A stretch of DNA of 7,253 bases from Peptostreptococcaceae bacterium (lineage in GTDB: Bacteria > Bacillota_A > Clostridia > Peptostreptococcales > Anaerovoracaceae), in the NCBI GenBank assembly GCA_016650135.1, contig JAENWH010000089.1, positions 1 to 7,253 of the forward strand. Reading direction: 5' to 3'. The notes beneath the pieces were generated by a model. The model was given only the letters and a program-made list of their open reading frames with translations. It was not told where the DNA came from and made no database searches. Positions 1-6,073 of the stretch are shown one piece after another. The position numbers were made by a program, and so were the translations under genes. Position 1 is the stretch's first letter, and each line of letters begins with the position of its first letter.

Positions 1-324
1 AGAAGAGCCTTCCTTTTCTCTGGAAAGCTGCTGCATAGTCTTAACAATCTTCTCAAAATGTCTTGTTCTTCCCTTATCAATGAGCACACAAATGAAATTC
101 ATAAGTTCTTCACCTATTTGTTCATTGAAAATTTTACCCAAAACATCTTTTTTCTCTTTTGCAGAAATAATCGGTGAATCGATAAACTTTCGCAGACCTT
201 CTTCACTTTTTATTATAACTGCCAATTCTTTCGCTTCAGATATTATTTGTTCTTCCTTATTCAGTTCCTGTGCCACCTGATAAAGAGCCCTGGCATAAAC
301 TTTATCTATTGTTAATTCTGCCAT
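1..324 (-). CDS. atpH: ATP synthase F1 delta subunit (OSCP), N-terminal part; cut by window edge
   Basis: This is the N-terminal 108 codons of the delta subunit, which joins the peripheral b-subunit stalk to the top of the F1 alpha/beta head. The frame is open from the ATG at 322-324 to the left edge, so the C-terminal 70 or so residues (family length about 180) lie outside. The start reads MAELTIDKVYARALYQVAQE, the usual delta opening with the YA-ALY helix, followed by the helical OSCP N-domain and a DKGR motif near residue 84. The start overlaps the end of atpF by 13 bases and has only a weak AGG-type ribosome site about 9 nt upstream, suggesting translation coupled to atpF. Identification rests on both the motif and its place right after atpF. 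Confidence is high despite truncation. Confidence 0.93.
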   Translation of the reverse strand, partial: MAELTIDKVYARALYQVAQELNKEEQIISEAKELAVIIKSEEGLRKFIDSPIISAKEKKDVLGKIFNEQIGEELMNFICVLIDKGRTRHFEKIVKTMQQLSREKEGSS

Positions 325-824
325 TGGGTGCTACCTGCCTGTTCGATGATTTTGTCAATAATTCCACTTTGCCCATCTACTTCAATTTGCTTTTCCATTA
401 TTTTTTCTGCTGCAAGAAGAGCAAGAGATGCAATTTCGTCCTTCACTTCTGATAAGGCTTTCTTTTTTTCTCTTTCAATTTCAATTTCAGCCAAAGCAAT
501 ATTTTTCGATGCTTGCTGGTTAGCGTTTTCTATAATTTCTTTAGCCATTGTATCTGCCTTCACTTTTGCAATTCGAACGATTTCTCTAACTTCATTTTCA
601 CTTTTTGAAAGTTTTTTGTTATAATCTTCCAGCCTTTCATCAGCCTGCTTGTTTGTTAAATCTGCATTGCTGAAAGCATCCCTCACTTCATTTTCTCTTG
701 CGGCAATGAAATTTCGAACTTTTTCGAAAAAATTCTTCTTAAGGATAAAGAACAGTACAATTACCGTGGCCCAAATCATCACCATGGTCCAATTAAAACT
801 TATTAGCGGTGCATATAAATGCAT
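312..824 (-). CDS. atpF: ATP synthase F0 subunit b (peripheral stalk)
   Basis: This encodes 170 residues, the normal size for a bacterial b subunit. The b dimer anchors the stator in the membrane and reaches up to delta to resist rotor torque. A short N-terminus (MHLYAPLISFNW) leads into one membrane segment at about residues 11-29, then a basic KKNFFEKVRNFI stretch at the membrane surface, then a long, charged, heptad-like helix rich in Glu, Lys and Ala to the end. This one-helix-plus-coiled-coil plan is diagnostic. The ATG at 822-824 has a strong GGAGG at about 8 nt upstream (GAGGAGGATATAGAAA). It follows atpE by 43 nt, across a hairpin that covers the atpE stop, and overlaps atpH by 13 bases. 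Nothing appears truncated or broken. Confidence 0.96.
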   Translation of the reverse strand: MHLYAPLISFNWTMVMIWATVIVLFFILKKNFFEKVRNFIAARENEVRDAFSNADLTNKQADERLEDYNKKLSKSENEVREIVRIAKVKADTMAKEIIENANQQASKNIALAEIEIEREKKKALSEVKDEIASLALLAAEKIMEKQIEVDGQSGIIDKIIEQAGSTQWQN

Positions 825-856
825 TTTCTATATCCTCCTCTCTTTAATTTTTCTTT

Positions 857-877
857 CATGCTATACTTTACAGCATG
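857..877 (-). promoter_or_regulatory. Intercistronic hairpin over the atpE stop codon
   Basis: On the minus strand the sequence CATGCTGTAAAGTATAGCATG has perfect 6-bp arms (CATGCT/AGCATG), extended inward by a G-U pair and A-U pairs to 8-9 pairs with a 3-5 nt loop. The atpE TAA lies in the apical half of the structure. The downstream transcript is A-rich, with no U-run, so it is not an intrinsic terminator. A stem here could stop 3' exonucleases and stabilise the atpE end of the mRNA, or shape atpF translation. The structure is seen directly; the role is inferred. Confidence 0.6.
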
Positions 878-1134
878 CCGACTAATGGATTTACAAATAA
901 TAATATCATTGAGATCAGAAATGCAAAGATACCTGTCGTTTCAGCTACTGCTTGTCCAACAAGCATAGTCTTTAAAATATCTCCCTGAGCTTCTGGCTGT
1001 CTGGCAACTCCTTCAACAGCTTTACCTGCTGCAAATCCTTGGCCAAGACCAATTCCGACTGCCGCCAATCCGATACATGCGGACGCTATTGCTGACATCC
1101 CTAATACAAATCCTGCTGGTGTTAATAATGGCAT
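868..1134 (-). CDS. atpE: ATP synthase F0 subunit c, predicted Na+-binding type
   Basis: This encodes 88 residues forming the two-helix hairpin that assembles into the rotor ring. Helix 1 (about residues 9-35) is glycine and alanine rich; the polar loop carries the hallmark ARQPE at 44-48; helix 2 (about 54-80) holds the ion-binding carboxylate E65 in GQAVAETTGIF. Residue numbering coincides with the Ilyobacter tartaricus c subunit, and the Na+ ligand set is present: Q32, V63 (backbone), E65 and a hydroxyl at 66 (T for S), plus T67. Residue 70 is Phe where that protein has Tyr. Even the C-terminus, NPLVGML, resembles the Na+ type. The ATG at 1132-1134 has GGAGG 8 nt upstream, within an AU-rich 42-nt gap after atpB. 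Function is certain; sodium coupling is a strong inference from conserved ligands. Confidence 0.97.
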   Translation of the reverse strand: MPLLTPAGFVLGMSAIASACIGLAAVGIGLGQGFAAGKAVEGVARQPEAQGDILKTMLVGQAVAETTGIFAFLISMILLFVNPLVGML

Positions 1135-1176
1135 AATTTTTTCCTCCTGTTTTCTTTAACTAATTTAATTTTATTT
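1135..1176 (-). promoter_or_regulatory. AU-rich atpE translation initiation region with strong Shine-Dalgarno
   Basis: The 42 nt between atpB and atpE are almost all A and T on the transcript, apart from an ACAGGAGG ribosome site (GGAGG at 1143-1147) 8 nt before the atpE ATG. No stable fold is apparent. An unstructured U/A-rich leader before a strong ribosome site is what enhances atpE translation in Escherichia coli, where c is needed in about ten copies per complex. The composition is observed; the enhancer role is by analogy. Confidence 0.45.
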
Positions 1177-1908
1177 TTAATGATCGTGCTCATCCCCAAT
1201 AATAAAAATTTCCATAGAGATAAACACCATGGTTAACATGGTAAATATAAAAGCCTGCAATATTGGTTCAAATATATCAAAGAAGAAATTTCCCGGCAAA
1301 GGGATTACTGCCTGTAATAGAGGAATTGGAAGATGCAATGCCTCTGAGGCGGTTTCCAGACTTGTAAATAATAAAGCCATTACAATTGCTCCTCCCAGAA
1401 TATTACCAAAAAGTCGAAAGCCGAGAGAAATTGGGAAAGAAAGTTCTTCAATCACCTTTAATGGGAACATAAACGGATACGGGCTGCTCATATGTTTAAT
1501 TTTACCAATAAAGCCCATTGTCCTGAATCCATGGTACTGTATCAGGAAGGCTGTTGTTAGCGAAAGGGCAAAAGCTGTATTTACATCCGCAGTGACTGGT
1601 CTGAATCCAAAAATACCAAGTGAATTGGCAAAAAGCAAAAAAATAAAAAGTGTTCCTATATATGGCGCAAAATTAGAATTGTGTTTCCCCATTGTGCCCT
1701 CAACTAATTTATATATTCCTTGAACTATAAACTCGGCAACCACCTGCTTGCCCTTAGGTTGTCTCTGCATTTTATGAGTCATCCAAAACGCTAAAACCGA
1801 CATAGTTATGGCTATTATTATTGCAAAAAAAACTGTCTCGGTTACAAATATACTGCCATCCCCAAATCCCAGTATGATTCTTGGGCCTAAATTACTTAAA
1901 TCATGCAC
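1177..1908 (-). CDS. atpB: ATP synthase F0 subunit a (ion channel subunit)
   Basis: This encodes 243 residues of the membrane stator subunit that carries the ion half-channels beside the c-ring. The key arginine is in ISLGFRLFGNILGG, at R165, equivalent to E. coli aR210, which faces the c-ring carboxylate. Other family marks are LLFANSLGIFGFRPVTADVN (residues 91-110), the SPYPFMFPLKVIEELSFPISL stretch and a C-terminal hydrophobic segment ending in a charged, His-rich tail (GDEHDH). Five to six membrane helices are apparent. The start is GTG at 1906-1908: the next in-frame Met is residue 36, which would delete the first membrane segment, and a GGAGGAGG sits 7 nt upstream inside the end of atpI. 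An ATG at 1902-1904 is out of frame. The gap after atpI is only 2 nt. Confidence 0.96.
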   Translation of the reverse strand: MHDLSNLGPRIILGFGDGSIFVTETVFFAIIIAITMSVLAFWMTHKMQRQPKGKQVVAEFIVQGIYKLVEGTMGKHNSNFAPYIGTLFIFLLFANSLGIFGFRPVTADVNTAFALSLTTAFLIQYHGFRTMGFIGKIKHMSSPYPFMFPLKVIEELSFPISLGFRLFGNILGGAIVMALLFTSLETASEALHLPIPLLQAVIPLPGNFFFDIFEPILQAFIFTMLTMVFISMEIFIIGDEHDH

Positions 1909-1910
1909 TT

Positions 1911-2369
1911 TTAATCCTCCTCCGATATGCCGTCTCTCTTCATTTCCTTTTCCAAATCTTCTCTGTCAAACTCCGCCTGAACCTCTGGCCGCACTTTTCG
2001 GCCCTCAGAAAATTTTGTTTTAAAACCATGAAGGTAATATATTGAAATCTTAACGGTAATAAATCCCAGCAGACTTCCGAACCCGGTTTGATTGCTTACT
2101 TTAAAAGCAGTAACAACCGCAACCCCGTATAAAGCCAGCCTTAAAAAGTACCCGAGAAAAATAAATGATTTATTCCCGTTACTTAAAACCTTCTTTAATG
2201 TAAATGCTAAAATGTTGAAATTTGAGATTGCGATAAAAGTACCTAGAAGAAGTCCATAAGCATATTTTATATCCAGACCTATAAGTGGCAGGGAAACAAT
2301 TTCAAAAACCATCATAACAATTATTGCATACAAGAAAATTTTATTTTTAAAAGTTGTCAAATCATTCAT
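1911..2369 (-). CDS. atpI: ATP synthase subunit I-like membrane protein
   Basis: This is a small membrane protein at the head of the atp operon. Members of the AtpI family help assemble the c-ring and have been linked to Mg2+ supply. Four membrane segments are visible: around KIFLYAIIVMMVFEIVSLPL, the GLLLGTFIAISNFNILAF segment with the family-typical G-G--N-N pattern, FIFLGYFLRLALYGVAVV and LLGFITVKISIYYL, followed by a charged C-terminal tail of about 35 residues. The ATG at 2367-2369 (152 residues, MNDLTTFKNK) is chosen because AAGGA lies about 8 nt upstream. An ATG at 2376-2378 has that purine run abutting it, and a TTG at 2394-2396 has only a poor site. The family is divergent, so it is named by topology, motif and position before atpB. 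Confidence 0.85.
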   Translation of the reverse strand: MNDLTTFKNKIFLYAIIVMMVFEIVSLPLIGLDIKYAYGLLLGTFIAISNFNILAFTLKKVLSNGNKSFIFLGYFLRLALYGVAVVTAFKVSNQTGFGSLLGFITVKISIYYLHGFKTKFSEGRKVRPEVQAEFDREDLEKEMKRDGISEED

Positions 2370-2419
2370 TAAATACATCCTTTTTATAAAGTCCAATTCT
2401 TATGCCATTTTACAATGCA

Positions 2420-2437
2420 AACATTAAATTGAATGTT
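2420..2437 (-). repeat. Small palindrome at the predicted atp transcript start
   Basis: AACATT-CAATTT-AATGTT on the minus strand forms perfect 6-bp arms around a 6-nt gap. It begins within a few bases of the transcription start predicted from the -10 box at 2445-2450, so it could be an operator half-site pair or a 5'-end stem that protects the mRNA. The arms are A/T rich and short, so chance occurrence in this AT-rich DNA is possible. Confidence 0.35.
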
Positions 2438-2444
2438 ATTCACC

Positions 2445-2472
2445 ATTATAGCCTTCTGCACCTAAAAGTAAA
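2445..2472 (-). promoter_or_regulatory. Sigma-A-type promoter of the atp operon
   Basis: On the minus strand a TTTACT -35 box (2467-2472, four of six consensus matches) is separated by 16 bp from a perfect TATAAT -10 box (2445-2450). Start of transcription would be near 2438, giving a leader of about 70 nt before the preferred atpI ATG. Two A-tracts (2476-2480 and 2486-2491) lie just upstream of the -35 box, 10-11 bp apart, resembling an UP element or intrinsic bend. It sits in the largest intergenic region of the window, directly ahead of atpI. Confidence 0.7.
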
Positions 2473-2548
2473 GCATTTTTCACAATTTTTTAAAGCTTTC
2501 TGAAAACTCGAAAACAAACCATTGATTTATGTTGAATCTTGCTGTTTT
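2473..2548. other. Intergenic region between the MATE gene and the atp promoter; no clear terminator
   Basis: This AT-rich stretch contains the phased A-tracts of the atp promoter, an AAAGCTTT palindrome without a loop (near 2493-2500) and a weak 4-bp stem over the MATE stop (CTGT/ACAG at 2542-2554). None is a GC-rich stem followed by a U-run. I see no intrinsic terminator, so read-through from the upstream block into the atp operon is possible. Confidence 0.45.
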
Positions 2549-3868
2549 TTACAGTTTATTTATAACATTGTTGATCCATTTGCCAGATTTAAATCTCTTT
2601 CTCAGGATAAAAAACTTTACAACTTCTTCCAGTTTCACCAGCGCAACTACGATATATATTGGGAATTGAAATACGAGAGCGCCAAAAAAAGCTATAGGCA
2701 CACCAATTAACCAAATGGATCCGCATTCTGTAAACATGGCAAATTTTGTATCACCTCCCGCTCTTAAAATACCAACGATATTCATTCCAGTATAAAGCTG
2801 AAGTCCCATTACTATTCCATAAATAATTAATATGATAAATGCGTATTTCTCCCCCTCAGGAGTAAATCCGAATAAAGAAATCAAAGGTTTCGAAAGAATA
2901 ATCAATAACAACCCCAATCCTACGCCTATTAATGTCCCTATTTTCAACAGCCTTTTTGCAAGGAAGTAGCTGTAATCCAACTGCCCTTCCCCGATTTTTT
3001 GACCCACCAGAATAAGTGCTGCATCTCCCATGCTAAAGGCTACCATAATAAAAACATGATTGATTGTATTACTTGCCTGTACAGCTGCAAATTCCGTTAT
3101 GCCCATCCTGGCATAGGCAGCAACATACATAGCCGTTCCAAGACCCCACATGGTTTCGTTGACAGTGGTCGGAATCGCATTATTCAATACTCTTTTTGTA
3201 AATTCCTTTGTCCAACTGAAAAACTCTTTTAACTTCCCGGAGATTATATTTTTTCTGCCAAACACCATAAACATGACCAAGATAAATTCCAGGGTTCTGG
3301 CAATTAAAGTTGCCACCCCTGCTCCCGTCACTCCCATTTCTGGAGCTCCAAATTTTCCGAAAATCAATACGTAATTTAAAAATGTATTTGTGCTGAAAAC
3401 AAATAAACTAATAATCAGCGGTATATGGGTTTGATGAGTCGCCCTTAATGCCGCTGTAAAAGGTACTGTTATACTTATCAGTAAAAGTGTCAAAGCGACA
3501 ACTTGAACGTATCCTTCTCCAAGGTCAATTATCAAAGGGATATCTGTAAAAACAGATAAGACAGTTCGTGGAGCAAAAAAAGCGAAGATAAAGAATATAA
3601 GACTTATTGAACCGCAAACGCTGATTGCAAACCCAGTGGTTTTCCTGATATTAGTTAAATTTTTTGCTCCCCAAAACTGAGCCATAAACGTAGCCGAACC
3701 GCTAGTAAACCCAAACATCAGCATCCAGTGTACAAAAAACAACTGGGTAGCTATTCCAACCGCTGCAAGTTCTGCTTCTCCAATACTCCCGACCATAAGA
3801 TTGTCCACTAAATTTAATGTAGATGAAATAAGGCTTTGCGCTGCGATAGGCAAAGCCAGTTTAATCAA
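2549..3868 (-). CDS. MATE-family multidrug/metabolite exporter
   Basis: This encodes 439 residues from the first standard start, with 12 hydrophobic segments in two homologous halves, as expected for MATE transporters, which expel cationic compounds in exchange for Na+ or H+. Family marks include LALPIAAQSLISSTLNLVDN at the N-terminus, NYVLIFGKFGAPEMGVTGAG (165-184), and internally repeated motifs: SGSATFMAQFWGAKN (56-70) mirrored by GDAALILVGQKIGEGQ (281-296), and ALRATHQT mirrored by ILRAGGDTK. An acidic residue, E238, sits in the seventh segment where NorM-type pumps have a cation-binding Glu. The start is doubtful: TTG at 3866-3868 has no recognisable ribosome site, yet no ATG, GTG or TTG lies upstream in frame before a stop inside mnaA. 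It follows mnaA by 29 nt. Substrate and coupling ion cannot be read from sequence. Confidence 0.9.
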   Translation of the reverse strand: MIKLALPIAAQSLISSTLNLVDNLMVGSIGEAELAAVGIATQLFFVHWMLMFGFTSGSATFMAQFWGAKNLTNIRKTTGFAISVCGSISLIFFIFAFFAPRTVLSVFTDIPLIIDLGEGYVQVVALTLLLISITVPFTAALRATHQTHIPLIISLFVFSTNTFLNYVLIFGKFGAPEMGVTGAGVATLIARTLEFILVMFMVFGRKNIISGKLKEFFSWTKEFTKRVLNNAIPTTVNETMWGLGTAMYVAAYARMGITEFAAVQASNTINHVFIMVAFSMGDAALILVGQKIGEGQLDYSYFLAKRLLKIGTLIGVGLGLLLIILSKPLISLFGFTPEGEKYAFIILIIYGIVMGLQLYTGMNIVGILRAGGDTKFAMFTECGSIWLIGVPIAFFGALVFQFPIYIVVALVKLEEVVKFFILRKRFKSGKWINNVINKL

Positions 3869-3897
3869 TGTACTGTAAAGAGGTTTCGTCTCAATTA

Positions 3898-5007
3898 TTA
3901 TATTAGTTTTGTTCTTAATATTTCTACAATCCTTTCACATGCATGTCCGTCTCCATAGGGGTTTGCCGCAAAGGCCATGCTTTCGTAACTTTCTTTATTT
4001 GAAAGCAACTCCTTCGCCATTGCGTAAATTGTGTTCTCATCAACACCTGCCAGTTTAACTGTTCCTGCTGTGACAGCTTCAGGTCTTTCAGTTTCTTTTC
4101 TGACAACCAAAACCGGTTTGCCTAATGAAGGTGCCTCTTCCTGCATCCCGCCGGAATCAGTAATAATTAAATAGGATTTTGCCATCAGATTGACAAACGG
4201 CTGATATTCAAGTGGCTCAATCAGATGAATTCGATCAACTCCATCAAGTATTTTGTTTGCAGTTTCTCTGACCTTCGGGTTCATATGCATTGGATAGACA
4301 ACTTCAACATCCTTGAATTCGGAAACAATTGATTTGATTGCCCCAAAAATATGTCGCATATTTTTGCCTAAGTTTTCTCTTCTATGGCAGGTAACTGTGA
4401 TAATTCTTCTGTCTTCAAAGTCAAGTGCCTTTAAAGTGCTGTCTTCAAATTCATATGGCTTCCCTGCAACTGTTAAAAGTGCGTCAATAACAGTATTCCC
4501 TGTTATAAATATATTTTCCTGTTTAATTCCTTCTTTTAATAGATTTTCAACATTTGTCTTTGTTGGCGCAAAATGAAAATCCGCTATATGACCGGTCAAT
4601 ACCCTGTTGATTTCTTCTGGGTAAGGAGAATATTTATCGTATGTTCTTAACCCCGCTTCAACGTGCCCGACCTTGATCTGCTGATAAAAGCTGGCAAGAG
4701 CGGTTGCAAAAGTTGTTGTCGTATCCCCGTGAACAAGTACAACATCGGGTTTTTCCTTTTTCAGCACCTCCTCAAGCCCCAATATAACATTGGAGGTAAT
4801 CATACCGATTGTCTGATTTGGTTTCATAATATTTAAATCGTAGTCAGGCTTCAGTTCAAATAATTCTAACACCTGATCCAGCATTTCCCGATGCTGTGCG
4901 GTTACACATAAGATGGATTCTATATCCGCTGCTTCTTCTAATTTTTTTACTAAGGGTGCCATTTTGATGGCTTCAGGTCTTGTTCCAAAAACTGTCATTA
5001 CCTTCAT
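3898..5007 (-). CDS. mnaA/wecB: UDP-N-acetylglucosamine 2-epimerase (non-hydrolysing)
   Basis: This cytosolic enzyme interconverts UDP-GlcNAc and UDP-ManNAc, the donor of ManNAc for the wall teichoic acid linkage unit and other surface glycans. It has 369 residues, normal for the family, with two Rossmann-like domains. Visible motifs: GTRPEAIKMAPLV (8-20), AQHREMLDQVL (38-48; this element bears allosteric UDP-GlcNAc contacts in Bacillus enzymes), HGDTTTT with D95, HVEAGLRT with E117, PYPEEINR with E131, TCHRRENLG with H208, and DSGGMQEEAPSLGKPVLVVR (284-303). D95, E117 and E131 match the catalytic residues of the E. coli enzyme. The ATG at 5005-5007 is chosen over an upstream in-frame codon at 5040 because the protein then begins MKVMTVFGTRPE and has GAGGA 8 nt upstream. 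It lies 4 nt after tagO, implying tight coupling. Confidence 0.96.
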   Translation of the reverse strand: MKVMTVFGTRPEAIKMAPLVKKLEEAADIESILCVTAQHREMLDQVLELFELKPDYDLNIMKPNQTIGMITSNVILGLEEVLKKEKPDVVLVHGDTTTTFATALASFYQQIKVGHVEAGLRTYDKYSPYPEEINRVLTGHIADFHFAPTKTNVENLLKEGIKQENIFITGNTVIDALLTVAGKPYEFEDSTLKALDFEDRRIITVTCHRRENLGKNMRHIFGAIKSIVSEFKDVEVVYPMHMNPKVRETANKILDGVDRIHLIEPLEYQPFVNLMAKSYLIITDSGGMQEEAPSLGKPVLVVRKETERPEAVTAGTVKLAGVDENTIYAMAKELLSNKESYESMAFAANPYGDGHACERIVEILRTKLI

Positions 5008-5011
5008 GTTA

Positions 5012-6064
5012 TTATTCCTCTTCTTCAGCTGCAATATCAATTGCTTCTATTCCTAACCTCTGGGTGCTTGAGTCTGTAATATATATATAAATAAATGTTG
5101 ATGCTGCTACAATCAGCCCTATAGTTTCAACAAATAAATCTCTGCTGAAAAGAACAGCGGCTATACCCATCACTGCACTTATTCCATAAATCATCAATAC
5201 AGTTCTCTTTTGTCCCAGACCTACAGCCATCATCCGATGATGCAAATGTCCCTTATCAGCTTCCATAATCGGTCTTCTGTTGATTAATCTTCTCAGTATC
5301 GCAAATGCCGTGTCAAAAATTGGAATGCCAAGAACTAAAACAGGTACTATGGTTGCAACAATAGCCGCACCTTTTACTGGCCCCATAATGGAAAAGGCCG
5401 CAAGCATAAATCCTAGAAACAAGGACCCGCCGTCTCCCATGAATATTTTGGCAGGATGAAAATTAAAAGGCAGGAATCCGAGGGCTCCCCCTGCTATTGC
5501 AAGCATTGCAAAAGTGACCTCATACATTCCATGAATATATGCTGTATAACAAATAGATAAAGATGCAATTGCGGCAACACCTGCTGCAAGTCCATCCAGA
5601 CCATCAATTAGATTCACCGTATTCGTGATACCTACAATCCAGATGATCGTTATGATAAAGCTTGTAATCCCCACTAAATAACTATGCCCGTCACCAAAGT
5701 GATTTGTTATAAACTGAATTTTGATGCCAAAAGCAAACACAATCGATGCACAGCCAATCTGACCCAAAAGCTTTACCTTTGCAGGCATTCCCTTTAAATC
5801 ATCAACAACCCCAAGGGCGTAGATGCAAACACCACCAATGAGTATTCCTATTGCTCTAGGGTCATTACCAATAAAAACCGTTATCGCTGTCGTTGCTCCG
5901 ATAAATATTGACATGCCCCCAAATCTGGGCATAGGTTTCGTATGCATTCTTCTGGCGTCCTTCGGTATATCTACTGCGCCAATTTTTGGCGCAAGCCATA
6001 TGGCTACAGGCGTAAATATTAATGATAATATGAAAGCCGTAAAAAATATAAATATAAAATTCAT
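5012..6064 (-). CDS. tagO/wecA: Undecaprenyl-phosphate GlcNAc-1-phosphate transferase
   Basis: This polytopic membrane enzyme moves GlcNAc-1-phosphate from UDP-GlcNAc to undecaprenyl phosphate on the inner face of the membrane, the committed step in wall teichoic acid or related polymer synthesis. Its 350 residues carry about ten or eleven membrane segments. Key motifs of the MraY/WecA superfamily are present: RRMHTKPMPRFGG (38-50), the Mg2+-associated DD at 88-89, NLIDGLDGLAAG (151-162), FNFHPAKIFMGDGGS with D211, GIPIFDT (246-252), and the GHLHHRMMAVGL loop (272-283) typical of the WecA/TagO branch rather than MraY. The C-terminus ends in an acidic AAEEEE tail, whose codons provide the mnaA ribosome site. 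ATG at 6062-6064 is preceded by AGGGGA overlapping the stop of the deaminase gene 9 nt upstream. Confidence 0.95.
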   Translation of the reverse strand: MNFIFIFFTAFILSLIFTPVAIWLAPKIGAVDIPKDARRMHTKPMPRFGGMSIFIGATTAITVFIGNDPRAIGILIGGVCIYALGVVDDLKGMPAKVKLLGQIGCASIVFAFGIKIQFITNHFGDGHSYLVGITSFIITIIWIVGITNTVNLIDGLDGLAAGVAAIASLSICYTAYIHGMYEVTFAMLAIAGGALGFLPFNFHPAKIFMGDGGSLFLGFMLAAFSIMGPVKGAAIVATIVPVLVLGIPIFDTAFAILRRLINRRPIMEADKGHLHHRMMAVGLGQKRTVLMIYGISAVMGIAAVLFSRDLFVETIGLIVAASTFIYIYITDSSTQRLGIEAIDIAAEEEE

Positions 6065-6073
6065 TGTGATCCC

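Noticed and set aside
80..885. Plus-strand open frames opposite atpH and atpF
   Set aside because: They are antisense shadows of well-identified minus-strand genes, have no family-like motifs, and lack convincing ribosome sites.
1229..2023. Plus-strand open frames opposite atpB and atpI
   Set aside because: Antisense to clear AtpB and AtpI coding sequence; composition reflects the complementary strand and no known protein features appear.
2542..2554. CTGT-A5-ACAG inverted repeat at the MATE stop as a terminator
   Set aside because: The stem is only 4 bp and no U-run follows on the transcript.
2522..2710. Short plus-strand frame running from the intergenic region into the MATE 3' end
   Set aside because: Most of it is antisense to the MATE C-terminus, and no ribosome site or recognisable domain supports it.
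3897..3902. TATAAT hexamer just upstream of the MATE gene
   Set aside because: No -35-like hexamer lies at 16-18 bp; the nearest TTGTAG is 21 bp away. In this AT-rich junction the match is likely chance, although a private MATE promoter is not excluded.
3924..4106. Minus-strand 60-codon frame inside mnaA
   Set aside because: It lies wholly within mnaA in another frame, with no independent start signal; mnaA coding is unmistakable.
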